64,000 nt of DNA from Arenibacter sp. ARW7G5Y1 (GTDB lineage: Bacteria; Bacteroidota; Bacteroidia; Flavobacteriales; Flavobacteriaceae): the NCBI RefSeq assembly GCF_003201775.1, contig NZ_QJJZ01000002.1, forward strand, positions 186,001 to 250,000. The letters run 5' to 3'. Of this stretch, positions 1 to 9,990 are shown piece by piece. The position numbers and the translations under genes are program-made. The first letter of the stretch is position 1, and each line of letters opens with the position of its first letter. The notes beneath the pieces are model-generated. The model saw only the letters and a program-made list of their open reading frames with translations. It made no database searches and was not told the DNA's origin.

Positions 1-531
1 TCCGTAGGGCACGGTAAGTTGATTGTAGACCAACTCGGTCCCTTCAATCTCTTTGTTATCCTCATATTTAATTTTGCCGTACTCTTGGCTAACCACTTTT
101 TCGCCTTCCTTGTTGGTAATGGCCGTGCGTTTATTTTCCTCTAATATCTGAAGACTTCCGTCCTCCAATTCCAAGGTAATCTCTGTAGCACTTTCTATTT
201 GGGCATTGGACCTAAACGAAGCGTCAACGTTTAAAATATGGTAAAGAAGAAAAGAGGTGCCCACTATTAAGAGCAGGACGGCAGCATATTTAAATATACT
301 ACGGCTCTTTCCAAAAGTCCATTTATTATTTATGGTAGTTTTCTTAAGAATACTGTCATAAGCTTTTTCTGAATCAATTGTACGCAATACGTAATCCAAT
401 TCTTGATTGGCTCGCACTGTGGCCTTAAATTCCTCTCGATTTTTTTTTGATTCCTTAAGCCAGTCCCGCAAGATTTCGGTTTCCTCTTCTGAGAGAGCAC
501 TAGTTAAATATTTAGCAATAAGTGTTTTCAC
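1..531 (-). CDS. FecR-family anti-sigma factor (C-terminus off the left edge)
   Basis: About 177 residues are visible, read leftward off the window edge. The N-terminal cytoplasmic part contains SALSEEETEILRDWL-type sequence, as in FecR N-domains that bind an ECF sigma factor. A single membrane segment follows (around residues 85-105, FKYAAVLLLIVGTSFLL), and then a periplasmic part with the FecR-like phrase ITLELEDGSLQIL. I start it at a GTG at 529-531; an in-frame TAA lies three codons further upstream, so no longer start is possible. FecR proteins transmit an outer-membrane transporter signal to the sigma factor; the usual SusC/SusD partners would be beyond the left edge. Family assignment is confident; the regulated transporter is unknown. 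Confidence 0.85.
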   Translation of the reverse strand, partial: MKTLIAKYLTSALSEEETEILRDWLKESKKNREEFKATVRANQELDYVLRTIDSEKAYDSILKKTTINNKWTFGKSRSIFKYAAVLLLIVGTSFLLYHILNVDASFRSNAQIESATEITLELEDGSLQILEENKRTAITNKEGEKVVSQEYGKIKYEDNKEIEGTELVYNQLTVPYG

Positions 532-672
532 TTTATATGATTATGAATTAGAAATGGGTACTTTTAGTTGTATGATACAAAAACCTGCATTTACCCCTAA
601 AGAGTATTCTAGTTTTTTTTTTTAATCTTTACATAACCGTACTTAGATTACAGAATTCGATCAAATCATTTT

Positions 673-1263
673 ATGGAGGAAAAAATCTTGTGGAAGCGCA
701 TCCAAAAAAGTGATAATAATGCTGTAAAAGAGCTTTTCGATTTGCATTATAGACCACTTTGTTCTTACGCTTTTCAGTTTACAGGCCTCATGGAGGATGC
801 GGAAGATATTGTTCAGAACGAATTTATAAAGCTCTGGACAAGAAGATCTGAACTACGGATACATACTTCTCTCAAGGCTTATTTGTACAAATCTGTTTAC
901 AACGCCTTTTTGCATCAAACCCGGAAAGTGAAAAAACAAGATGACTTCCTGGTTGCCTTAAAGTATGAAGCAATGTCCTATAGGGTTGATGAGGATGACA
1001 CAGTTTTTTTGGAGAAAATAGAAAGGATAAAAGGATTATTGGATCTTTTGCCGGATAAATGCAGGGAAATTTTGCTGCTTAGTAAAAGGGATGGATATCG
1101 AAATAGGGAAATCGCGGATAAATTGGGGATTTCCATCAAAACGGTGGAATCTCAGATAAGTATCGCTTTCAAAAAAATAAGAAATGGTTTTCTTGATAAG
1201 AATCTGCTTTTGTTTATCGTGTCAAAAAAAATCGGAAGGTGTATTGGCCGGTCTTGGCGGTAA
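673..1263 (+). CDS. ECF-type RNA polymerase sigma-70 factor
   Basis: A 196-residue extracytoplasmic-function sigma factor. Region 2 is visible at about residues 20-85 (LFDLHYRPLCSYAF, then DAEDIVQNEFIKLW), and region 4 with its helix-turn-helix at about 125-175 (LLDLLPDKCREILLLSK, then REIADKLGISIKTVESQI). It resembles the FecI-like factors of Bacteroidota. It is divergent from the FecR gene rather than upstream of it in the same operon, which is the common layout; about 140 bp separate the two starts. The pair probably works together, but this is inferred from proximity only. Confidence 0.9.
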   Translation: MEEKILWKRIQKSDNNAVKELFDLHYRPLCSYAFQFTGLMEDAEDIVQNEFIKLWTRRSELRIHTSLKAYLYKSVYNAFLHQTRKVKKQDDFLVALKYEAMSYRVDEDDTVFLEKIERIKGLLDLLPDKCREILLLSKRDGYRNREIADKLGISIKTVESQISIAFKKIRNGFLDKNLLLFIVSKKIGRCIGRSWR

Positions 1264-1427
1264 TCAAATGCCGTTCTTGGAATAGTTTTTTTCAAAAAGT
1301 ATATTGAACTCCGCCCACCTATATTTTGTTGGTTTTGCGTTGGGAGGTCTTTTTTCTGTAAACATTGTCTAGGACGCTGGTTCCATACCAAAATCCGTCC
1401 AAATATACAGCCGAGGATTTGGTTTTT

Positions 1428-2285
1428 CTAGGCCTTTTTCTTTCGATATTCCCTTGGGCTCATTCCCTTTACACTCGCAAATTGATTGTTGAAGTTGGAA
1501 AGGCTGTTAAAACCACAGTCAAAAGCTATTTCAATGATTTTTTTTTCGGTATTCAACAAAAGCTGACAAGCTTTGCCAACCCTAAATTCAATTAAGAATT
1601 TTGAAAAGGTCATATTGGTTCTTCTTTTAAAATACCTACAAAAAGAATTAGGGGTCATGTTTGCTATATCTGCCACTTCCTTCAGTGTTATACTCTTCTT
1701 ATAGTTGGACATTATGAATTCAAGACAATTATCCAAACGGTCATAATCCCTGTAGCTTACATCTGGAATGTAACCTTTACTACAAAGGACCTCAGATGTT
1801 TCAAACTGCGCCATTTCATTCAATAGTCTTATCGATGTTAGTATTCTGTCAATTCCCTTTTCATTATATGCCTGGAGCATTAAGTTCTTCAATTTTTCAG
1901 AACGATGACCGGAAAATCTTAGTCCCCTTTTAGCCTCGGTCAACATTCTCTTAATATCTGACATTTCTTCGATTGACAGAAATTCAGTACCGAACGTCTC
2001 TTCCTTAAAAAAAAGCAATAAACACTCGGAATACAGGCCTTTATTTTCATAATATTCATTGTGATTTCGCCAAAGATGTGGGGTATGGGAACCTACCAAA
2101 ACAAAATCTCCGGCATTAAATTGCTGAATACTGTCCCCTACAATCCTTGTTCCCTCACCATTAATGACGTACATAATCTCAATCTCTGGATGAAAGTGCC
2201 AAGGCACCACAAAATGATTTTGCTTGGCATGTCTCATATAAATTGAGGCGTTTATAGGGTTCACATGCTGAAAAAATATATCCAT
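1428..2285 (-). CDS. AraC-family transcriptional regulator with N-terminal cupin
   Basis: A 285-residue protein. The N-terminal part (about 1-130) is an AraC-type cupin ligand pocket (FVVPWHFHPEIEIMYVINGEG, then FNAGDFVLVGSHTPHLW). The C-terminal part (about 185-285) has the two helix-turn-helix motifs of AraC (ITLKEVADIANMTPNSFCRYF and IIEIAFDCGFNSLSNFNNQF), ending in MSPREYRKKK. The cupin suggests a sugar or small organic effector. It lies 3' of (transcribed away from) two metallohydrolase genes on the same strand and is a likely regulator of that group. A decayed relative lies at 9703-9990. Confidence 0.93.
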   Translation of the reverse strand: MDIFFQHVNPINASIYMRHAKQNHFVVPWHFHPEIEIMYVINGEGTRIVGDSIQQFNAGDFVLVGSHTPHLWRNHNEYYENKGLYSECLLLFFKEETFGTEFLSIEEMSDIKRMLTEAKRGLRFSGHRSEKLKNLMLQAYNEKGIDRILTSIRLLNEMAQFETSEVLCSKGYIPDVSYRDYDRLDNCLEFIMSNYKKSITLKEVADIANMTPNSFCRYFKRRTNMTFSKFLIEFRVGKACQLLLNTEKKIIEIAFDCGFNSLSNFNNQFASVKGMSPREYRKKKA

Positions 2286-2605
2286 AAATCACCATTTTAA
2301 TTGAACAATGTACTAAAATAATAATAAGTTGGATTAGGGATAATCCAAAATGAAATAATGAAGTGTTGGATATTCACAGACCTTACATTTATAAAATACA
2401 CAAATTGGGATTGTGATGAAATAATTGTGTCATCGAGAGAAAATAACTTAGGGCACCCTTCTGGAACCTGCGGTTGGACTTCAATATGGTATGATATTGA
2501 AACCCCTAACCTTTGGGCCTAGGAGTATTTCTTTAATTTTTGAAGGCCTTTCTCAATAAAACCAACGCTTTGGCCTTGATCATTGTTTGTATAAACAAAC
2601 TATGA
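2286..2605. other. 320-bp intergenic region upstream of the AraC gene
   Basis: No coding potential was seen on either strand. It holds a 20-bp palindrome close to the AraC start (annotated separately). The rest is AT-rich without a convincing hairpin terminator for the metallohydrolase gene that ends at 2606. Confidence 0.6.
2329..2348. promoter_or_regulatory. Perfect inverted repeat, candidate operator of the AraC gene
   Basis: Arms TTGGATTA and TAATCCAA with a GGGA centre, 44 bp upstream of the AraC start codon. A TAATCCAA half-site also occurs at 8380-8387, just upstream of the second metallohydrolase, and at 9078-9085 in the decayed region. The palindrome is seen directly; AraC binding is inference. 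Confidence 0.4.
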
Positions 2606-4273
2606 TTAGTCCATTTTAATTTCTTTACCCATGTGATCATAAAATCTTTTGGCCAATTTTAGTCTCTTTATAATTCCTGGGTCCTTCGTTTTTCCCTCTT
2701 TTACCTCTTCCTCGATGATATTGATCAATTGCAGTTGTTTTTTAATAATTTCAGGGGCTTTTTGAGCATTCCAAGTTGGTTTTCCATCTACTATATAATA
2801 TACCGGGGTAGTGTGGGCTACGGCACCATTATCGCAGTATACAACGGCGGCCAACCACTGGCTCCGATCAAGATGGTGTTCTAGGCCGATCGTGATGGCA
2901 TGGTCTTTTTCCGGATTCAATCTTTCTGTCAACAGGCCATCTGAATTATAAATACGGACACTTTCAATATTACCTATTTTTTCATGGGAACGGGCTTCTA
3001 CCCGAATATTGCTAACTGTGCCCCTGGAACGGATAAGCTCTGACCCAGGGAGCTCTCCATCGGCCTCTAAAAATATAATAGGACCATTGGAAACAAAGGT
3101 ATGGCCGTTCTTAAATCCTTCAAACCAGCTAGTTGAATTAAAATTGTCTCCGGTATAAACAAAAGTTCTTACCTCTCCCAAGGTAGATCCCCAAGGTATA
3201 TCACTACCCGCAGCGGCTGTAATTCGAAACCCTAAATTTAAGTAGTCGTAATAATCAAGGGTATTGATTTTCGAGAATTGCAGCAATTCTACAAAATCTA
3301 TCTCCCCAGTGGTTACATACCAAGGAAATCCACGAGGTAAATCGCAACCATTCCATGAAAAATGGGCATAACCAACGATGGCTCCCGGCTGATCGTGCAA
3401 TTGCTTAAAAACTAGATCATAATAATTATAGTTGGTATGGTCACTAATAAATTGATTTATATTTAAGCCTATAACATGGCCATAGGTACTTCGTGGTCCC
3501 TCCTGTCCCGAGACCAACCAGACATCCCCTTCATTGAGGTCGAATTCATCTCCAAAGCCTTCCTGTTTAAATGCTGTAGTTGCATCTATGTGATGCCCCA
3601 TTTCAAGAGTATTGACCAGATGGATGTCCACTGCCTTGCCATATTCCAACAAGAATTTTCTAAACGCTGGCCGGTTTGTTGGATGATGTACATGGATATC
3701 GCCAGAGTACCATCCTAGTTGGGGCATATCGATCCAACGTTCAAGTTGAAATGTCCTGGTAATTTCCTTATCGCCTTCCTTAACCTGAAACTCTTCCTTT
3801 ATGGGAATGTATTCATTACCGTGTTCCATGCTTATCTGCCATGTCCCTACGGGCAAGGTAATGGTAAAATCGCCCGATGTCTGGTAGGCCACTGGTTCCT
3901 CCCAATGTGGAATGGAAGCCAATTCCCCATAAACAAAACTCCTATCCTCATTATTACCTATGCCATTCATTTTACGCACCGGCCCTATCCAATTTTTATG
4001 GTCCCGGTATTCTATGCCTTCGTAAAAATCCTTTGTGCTGGACACCGTGTCTACAATGGCGGCATTAGGTGGGATTCTGACCTTGTTGTCCGTGAGGCTT
4101 CTTATGCATGCCATAACAGGTGTTATTGCGTTCGATTCCGATTCTACCACCCGAATATGCACTAGGGCCGTATTAACCGGTTTTGTTTGGGAATGTAAAT
4201 ACGTATGCAAGCCCAGTAAGGCAACAAACATCATTAAGTTATTTACAGCCCTTAACTTTATAATATTTGTCAT
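2606..4273 (-). CDS. CehA/McbA-family metallohydrolase (PHP-like), secreted
   Basis: A 555-residue protein with an N-terminal signal peptide (hydrophobic run about 10-28, then HSQ). The middle carries the metal-binding start of the CehA/McbA family, GWYSGDIHVHHPTN at about residues 184-197, after a beta-rich N-terminal domain. Further conserved phrases are GYAHFSWNG and AAAGSDIPWG. Characterised members hydrolyse carbaryl or other esters, but most have unknown natural substrates. The gene is on the same strand as the serine hydrolase (130 bp gap) and the second metallohydrolase. Substrate cannot be read from sequence. Confidence 0.82.
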   Translation of the reverse strand: MTNIIKLRAVNNLMMFVALLGLHTYLHSQTKPVNTALVHIRVVESESNAITPVMACIRSLTDNKVRIPPNAAIVDTVSSTKDFYEGIEYRDHKNWIGPVRKMNGIGNNEDRSFVYGELASIPHWEEPVAYQTSGDFTITLPVGTWQISMEHGNEYIPIKEEFQVKEGDKEITRTFQLERWIDMPQLGWYSGDIHVHHPTNRPAFRKFLLEYGKAVDIHLVNTLEMGHHIDATTAFKQEGFGDEFDLNEGDVWLVSGQEGPRSTYGHVIGLNINQFISDHTNYNYYDLVFKQLHDQPGAIVGYAHFSWNGCDLPRGFPWYVTTGEIDFVELLQFSKINTLDYYDYLNLGFRITAAAGSDIPWGSTLGEVRTFVYTGDNFNSTSWFEGFKNGHTFVSNGPIIFLEADGELPGSELIRSRGTVSNIRVEARSHEKIGNIESVRIYNSDGLLTERLNPEKDHAITIGLEHHLDRSQWLAAVVYCDNGAVAHTTPVYYIVDGKPTWNAQKAPEIIKKQLQLINIIEEEVKEGKTKDPGIIKRLKLAKRFYDHMGKEIKMD

Positions 4274-4402
4274 TCTATTACTTTTTATTGAAAAATCTAC
4301 ATTTCCTATTTTAGAACCTGGCCATTTCTACCCTAAATGGGATTTAAATGCTCCAACGCTTCCCTATAGGGAATTGATCTTTAGCCCTATCTGAGTTCGG
4401 TC

Positions 4403-5989
4403 CTAGTTGTCACTTTTGGCAAAGGAAACATCCAATTGCTGAACTTTGGGGTTCTTCTCCGGGGTCAATGTAAAAAATATTTCCACCAATCCCTTATCGC
4501 CCTCCAGTTTAAAGCGTCCCCTAAGTTGGTTGATCGGTTCCAATTTGGAAACGGAATTTATTTTTCCTGCTTTTTGTAAAATTTCTTCAATTTGGTCAAT
4601 GCGATGTTTTCGCGAGAAATCCAGGTAAAAATTTTCAGCCAAAAATTTATCTTCCATTTCTTGGTTCCAATTCCCGATCCATTGAGTCAACTGCTCTTGT
4701 CTTTGGTTCAATATTTCAGAAACCGGAAGTTGTCTTGGCTCCAGCCCCACTGTTTTGAAAAGTAATTTTCCAATATCATTTAAAGGCAATGGGCCTGTAT
4801 AGGTAAGATTTCCAAAGGCTATGATTCCAATTCCGTATTCTGGAAAAAATGAGTAACTGCTTCCATATCCAGGAAGCGCCCCACCATGTGATACCCGTTT
4901 AAGCCCGTTACAATCTTCGGTAATACCCAGACCATATCCGTAACTTGATATGGAAGGACATGTATCCCCATTAAAATCCCTGCCCTGGGCATTTAATCTG
5001 GGGAAATGGGGTCTGTGCATTTCCCTAAGTGTGCTTCTCTTTACAGGTCCATTGTCCTGATCGCTTCGGGGTGGCCAAGCTGAAAGATGAAAGCTTACAT
5101 ATTTGCCAAAATCTTCTATGGAGGTAATCAAGCCTCCAATAGCTCCAAAGGCACCGTCATGTAACATTGGCTCTTGCTTCCATTCCTCGTCTTCCCAGCG
5201 GTACCCGAGAACCAACTGTTCTTTGGGGATATTGGAATATTCCCAATAGGTTTCTTCCATACCAAGAGGCCGTAGGATATTATTGGTTATATAAGTCTGA
5301 TAAGGGGTCCTGGAGACCCTTGATATAATCTGTCCCAATAGGGCATAGGAAGTGTTGCTATACTCAAAAGCATGGGAAGGCGGATTGGCGAGGGACAGAC
5401 CATTTTTAATAAGATCGAATAGCATTTGTTCAGATTCATCCAATTGTCTGTCTCCCCAGGGATTATCTTCAGGGAGCCCGGATGTCATGGTCATAAGATT
5501 TTCAATATCAATGGATGGTGAGTCCGTGGTAAGATGCCTCATTGAACCCAACTCGGGGATGTATTTGACCACGGCGTCATCCAATGAAAGTTTTCCTTCA
5601 TCCCGTAATTTTAAAATGGCCATAGCCGTAAAACTTTTGGTTAGGGAGGCAATCCTAAATGAGGATTTAGTGGTAGCGGGTTGCTTGTTCTCCAAATTCA
5701 TAAGACCCATTGCCGAAGCTGCTACCAACTCGTTGTCTACCACAATACCATATGCTACTCCCGGAATGTTGTGCTCTTTCATATGCTCTCGTATCAAATT
5801 CTCCACTTCAGGTGCATGTTCCGTTATCTTTTTTCGACGGCTGTCCTGAACAAATTCCTGGGCTTTGTAAGAACTGGAATACAACATTTGCGTATTCTTA
5901 TCCTTTGGTTCTTCGGATTTCTTTGTGGTACAAGACCAGAGACTTGCCACTATACAACTACAGATAAAGTATTGATAAATGTTTTTCAT
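4403..5989 (-). CDS. Serine hydrolase, class C beta-lactamase family, lipoprotein
   Basis: A 528-residue protein of the beta-lactamase/penicillin-binding family. A lipoprotein signal ends in LWSC with the cysteine at residue 20. The catalytic SxxK is S115-L-T-K118 and the YxN motif lies in EYSNTSYALLG. A late HGGALPGYGSS segment matches the HxG strand of this fold. It sits between two CehA/McbA-type metallohydrolases on the same strand. Family members include esterases and D-amino peptidases, so antibiotic resistance should not be assumed. Confidence 0.88.
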   Translation of the reverse strand: MKNIYQYFICSCIVASLWSCTTKKSEEPKDKNTQMLYSSSYKAQEFVQDSRRKKITEHAPEVENLIREHMKEHNIPGVAYGIVVDNELVAASAMGLMNLENKQPATTKSSFRIASLTKSFTAMAILKLRDEGKLSLDDAVVKYIPELGSMRHLTTDSPSIDIENLMTMTSGLPEDNPWGDRQLDESEQMLFDLIKNGLSLANPPSHAFEYSNTSYALLGQIISRVSRTPYQTYITNNILRPLGMEETYWEYSNIPKEQLVLGYRWEDEEWKQEPMLHDGAFGAIGGLITSIEDFGKYVSFHLSAWPPRSDQDNGPVKRSTLREMHRPHFPRLNAQGRDFNGDTCPSISSYGYGLGITEDCNGLKRVSHGGALPGYGSSYSFFPEYGIGIIAFGNLTYTGPLPLNDIGKLLFKTVGLEPRQLPVSEILNQRQEQLTQWIGNWNQEMEDKFLAENFYLDFSRKHRIDQIEEILQKAGKINSVSKLEPINQLRGRFKLEGDKGLVEIFFTLTPEKNPKVQQLDVSFAKSDN

Positions 5990-6061
5990 TCTTAAAGTAT
6001 TAAAATTTAGTGCATTCTATTATCAAATAATATAAGGGTAATTACGTCAGTGCCGTGCACT

Positions 6062-8317
6062 TCAATAATCTTCCAGTATTCTTCTATATATTTCCTTGGC
6101 CTCTTCATAGTCTTTTTTTGCCATAATCCTATCTTTCTCGCTCATTAGCCCATGTTTTGATTGCCAACATACGTCTACGGCCTGTAAGCACCATTCGGCA
6201 CTTTTCTTGTTGGCTCTTATAGGTTTTCCATCAACTAAAACAAATATGGGATTGGTATGGGAGGAAGGATATATACGTAGGGCAGCCCAACTACTTTTCT
6301 CTATAAAGGTTTCAAATTCAACATCTTGTATGTTTCCATCAGCCTTTATCTGCTTTCTTTCTATGGCCTCCCCATTAACGATAAGTTCTACGGCAACCAT
6401 TATACTTTCGCCTATCCTGCTCCTTTCCAGTGTCCAAAATGGCTTCTGTGCCCATATATTTTTTTGAACATTTAAGGGTTTAACGGACGGATCCCTGACC
6501 TTATCAAGTAGGGCCGCTACTTTGGCCGATATTTTTATTTTTGAAGGTTTTTCCAAAGCAAGCTCACTGTTAAAAGTGCCGACCTCCAGAGTATCTACCT
6601 TAAAATCGAATAGATGGCTTTTTCCTTCCGAGGTATACGTTCGCCCCGATTTTATACCCTCTACCCAGTCAATAAAATTTAAATCTTGACCCAGCTTTGT
6701 ATAACTTCTGCCGTGTGCGACTTTTTCATCGCTCATACACGGAAAATCTGTTTCACCACTAATCCTTGTACGAAAACCATTGTTCAAGGTATGATACCAA
6801 ATATTTAATTCCCAACTGGGCGGGGTATCCATAGTGGATATAAAATCTACTAGATTATGGGCTACGGCAACAATGAATTCATTGGCTCCGATACCGTCAA
6901 ACCCGGGCATTTCGTAGTTGGGAAGCCTATCATCGCCCACGGCCAAACCCAAACCGGAATGGGCATATCCCGAAATGGCACCCTGTGATTTTGCCCATCT
7001 TAGTACAGGTAGGGTGTAACTTGGCCAATCCTCAATTACCTTGGTATTTGGATAATCCTGTTCCCTTAATCCTAGAAGGACAATATGACCTGCATGACCC
7101 GATGGGAAACCGGATACTTCCAGATCATAACGCATCAAATGTTTCTCTGTAGAGAGCGGATGTGTTTTGCCATCAAAAAATTGTTTCTGATGATAGTAGC
7201 CTGGTCCCCAATTAAGAATGCTCCCCATATTTAAACCCTCTCCGACCAAATGTTTAAATATGTCTTCAGGGTTAACCCCCTCTGTTGGGGAAGTGTAATG
7301 GGAGCATCCTGCGGCATGTATGTGATGATCTCCGGAATACCATCCTAGTTTAGAGGGATCTATCCATCTTTCCAAATTTATCGCCATACGCTGGCCTGGG
7401 GTGTCCGTAACCGTAAAATCTTTATAGAGGGTCAAATATTCCGGCCCGCGCCCATATTCCAACGAATAGTTGCCGGGAGGTAATTCTATGGTTTCAAGAT
7501 GACTTCGGTAAATCTGTTTTTGAAAGAAAAAATCAGGCGCCAAACGTTTCATTTGGCTGGGATAAATATGGCCTTGTTTATCCGAAATGGTCAACGAAGC
7601 CGTTGTTGGCTTAATGTTTTCGTCAAAGATTTCAAGTACAATTTTTTGGGAAGGGGCACAGTCGAAAAGCATACTCGTTTCATTCCTAAATCCAACATCC
7701 TGGGTTCCTTGCCCGCAATTAAAAGCAAACTTGGCAGCCCGTTTACCTGCATCCCTGCTGTATAATTGTAAAATAAAGTATTCCACTTCCAGCCCCGAAA
7801 GACGCGCTTGCATGGGGGGGCTGGTATAAAGGGATAGGTCTAGCCAACGATCCTCAATATCGGAGTGGGTTAAGGTTTCGCCCATACCCTCACTACCCAT
7901 ACCTTGCATGGCACCACCGTTGAAAGTACTTTTGGCCTGATCACTTTCTACCGCAAATTGGGCTGTAATGCCCGCTTGGTTGTCTATTTTTATTAAGAAA
8001 GTACTCCAACCATTTTGTGCCAATGTTTTTTCGGCAAACCCTGGTGACGCTTTTACCCTACTTTCCGGATTTATGTGAACATTAAATAAGGCATATTTAT
8101 CTAAAATCTTCTGTATTTTCTTGGTTTCGGCCTGCTGTAGAATAAGTTCCAAAATACTGTCCCTATCGTTTTCGGAAACTGGAGCTCCAATATACTCCAG
8201 ACTTTCCATTGTTCTTTTTACCTGAAAGTAAAATGGCTGTTTGTCTTGTGACCAAACATTGCCAAATTGGGCCAATACCATAACAAAGAGCAAACCTTTT
8301 GAAATAACATTATTCAT
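6062..8317 (-). CDS. CehA/McbA-family metallohydrolase, larger paralogue, secreted
   Basis: I start it at the ATG at 8317, which gives a clean signal peptide (MNNVISKGLLFVMVLAQFG, then VWSQ); an in-frame start 54 bp further upstream adds a charged extension that does not fit. The protein is 751 residues. The metal-binding motif is GWYSGDHHIHAAGCSHYTSP at about residues 320-340, and later GYAHSGLGL and GETDFPCMSD resemble the motifs of its neighbour at 2606-4273. The N-terminal 300 residues are beta-rich and unassigned. Together with the serine hydrolase between them, the two paralogues suggest one degradation pathway for an ester- or amide-linked compound; this is inferred. Confidence 0.82.
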   Translation of the reverse strand: MNNVISKGLLFVMVLAQFGNVWSQDKQPFYFQVKRTMESLEYIGAPVSENDRDSILELILQQAETKKIQKILDKYALFNVHINPESRVKASPGFAEKTLAQNGWSTFLIKIDNQAGITAQFAVESDQAKSTFNGGAMQGMGSEGMGETLTHSDIEDRWLDLSLYTSPPMQARLSGLEVEYFILQLYSRDAGKRAAKFAFNCGQGTQDVGFRNETSMLFDCAPSQKIVLEIFDENIKPTTASLTISDKQGHIYPSQMKRLAPDFFFQKQIYRSHLETIELPPGNYSLEYGRGPEYLTLYKDFTVTDTPGQRMAINLERWIDPSKLGWYSGDHHIHAAGCSHYTSPTEGVNPEDIFKHLVGEGLNMGSILNWGPGYYHQKQFFDGKTHPLSTEKHLMRYDLEVSGFPSGHAGHIVLLGLREQDYPNTKVIEDWPSYTLPVLRWAKSQGAISGYAHSGLGLAVGDDRLPNYEMPGFDGIGANEFIVAVAHNLVDFISTMDTPPSWELNIWYHTLNNGFRTRISGETDFPCMSDEKVAHGRSYTKLGQDLNFIDWVEGIKSGRTYTSEGKSHLFDFKVDTLEVGTFNSELALEKPSKIKISAKVAALLDKVRDPSVKPLNVQKNIWAQKPFWTLERSRIGESIMVAVELIVNGEAIERKQIKADGNIQDVEFETFIEKSSWAALRIYPSSHTNPIFVLVDGKPIRANKKSAEWCLQAVDVCWQSKHGLMSEKDRIMAKKDYEEAKEIYRRILEDY

Positions 8318-8450
8318 AATCTTTATTTTAAACAATAGTTCCAATTTCTTGTAACATAAAACAGAAGACAACTACAATTTAATCCAATAATTGGTTCCAA
8401 TTCCGGTACACTCAAATTTAATTGTTGCTTCACCAATTATGATCCAATGA

Positions 8451-8771
8451 TCAATTCAATTTAGAACACAGTTTTAGGCTATACTCCAATGTAGTCCAAT
8501 TTCCCCAAGACTCTATGGTATCCTTCATATATAAAAGGTCTGTACGGCCCTTGCTATATGCCTTCAGATTAAATGGTTTTCCCTTATATTTATAATACAA
8601 TCCCTTATAGGAGGCTTAGCCAAGCAAAGTCTTGGCAACCTCATGAGATAAGGGATGTTGGCCTCTTGCTATAGCATATAATAAATACCCCAGGTCCATC
8701 CCCGTACACCATTTGTTTTCCGGCACTGCCCTGATAGGGTTTGCCAATTTACAGAGTACAATCTCAAGGTG
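8451..8771 (-). pseudogene. Unidentified gene remnant with in-frame stop
   Basis: On the minus strand one frame stays open for about 105 codons apart from one TAA at 8616-8618, ending at a TGA at 8451-8453. The translation reads like real protein (ENKWCTGMDLGYLLYAIARG before the stop, KDTIESWGNWTTLEYSLKL after it). It has no start codon of its own at the proper place and I do not recognise the family. It is probably the 3' end of a lost gene. Confidence 0.35.
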
Positions 8772-9702
8772 TTACAGAGCAATTGAATCCTTATGACATG
8801 ATGGGCGGGCCTTTTCAAATTTACGTGTAAAACATTATCAAAATACTAGTTCTATTGCCTAAAATACTTGTGTATTTGGTATAGAATCTGCCTTTAAATC
8901 ACAATCACACCCAGCAAAGGGTATGACCATCTGAAACGGTATCATTTATCGTTTACCCTGGCTACTTTTTTATTGGATAAACAAAGGCGACGCACAAGGT
9001 TCTAAATATTTTTTCCCATGAATACTGGTTTTATATCGATTATATAGTTGGTAAACATTAGACCATAATTGAATATTTAATCCAAAAAATTTGATTTTTA
9101 ATTTTTTTCAAATGCCCAATTGGTCATCGGGCGTTTATAGGTAAAATACTTCAAGCACGACTTATAATCAATACAAACGTAAAAGAATGGGCCTTATAAT
9201 ACTTCTAGTAGATATTCATAAATTAACGGTATTTTACCCTTTATAGTGATTTTGTGGGTACTGGTATAAGGGTTTGGTAGTTTTGCCATTTGAGTGGATA
9301 TAAATTAAATATGTAACCACTATTGGGGCTGGGCAGTAGATTTATGCGTAATTATTCCATTATCGCAGAAACATCCCAATAGTAAATTGGATTTGACAAT
9401 AGAGTAGTCAATAAAGATAACTTCCCTGGTACTTAATGGGGAAATTTGATTGAAAAGGCAGCACAATTCTTCATTAATGGTTTTCTTATTTTTTAATGGA
9501 AGGCTATTTAAGATTAAATGAATGCCTTAGTGTAACGCTAATCTTGCTATAGGCGTGTTTGTAAACCCATTTGCGATAATTGGAGGAGTACTTAAATAGG
9601 GTAGAGGGGTATTTACTTCACAGGTTAAGAGATGTAGGGCGCTGCTTTGTCACTTGTTAAGGTATGTCAATCTGTTTACTTAATTATAGTCCATGTTATA
9701 GG

Positions 9703-9990
9703 TTCAGCGCTTTTTCCGATATCCCCTTGGACTCTCCTTATACATTCCCAAATTGATTGCTACAGTAGGAAGAGCATTAGAACCATGGTCAAATACTACT
9801 ACAATGTTTACTTGGGTATTCATCAAAAGCCGACAAGCTTTGCCAATCCTAAATTTTAAATAAGAGCTAAGAATTTGAAAAGGTAATCCGGGTGCTTCTT
9901 ATGCATTTCTAAAAATGAATTAGGGGTCATCTTTCCTATATCCGCCATTTTCTTTAGTATGTTACTTTTTTTATAGTTGGCCAATCCCTT
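9703..9990 (-). pseudogene. AraC-family regulator remnant (HTH region only)
   Basis: Minus-strand translation gives NYKKSNILKKMADIGKMTPN, which matches NYKKSITLKEVADIANMTPN of the intact AraC protein at 1428-2285. After a stop and frame changes, the end of the gene is still readable (INLGMYKESPRGYRKKR against the intact FASVKGMSPREYRKKK). The two loci also match at nucleotide level, for example around GACAAGCTTTGCCAA. The cupin half is gone. This is a decayed duplicate or relative of the intact regulator, and supports gene loss in this region. Confidence 0.8.

Noticed and set aside
1300-1420. Minus-strand stretch ending VGGVQYTF, resembling an outer-membrane barrel end
   Set aside because: Short, interrupted by a TAG, and without any upstream coding part; too little to call a pseudogene.
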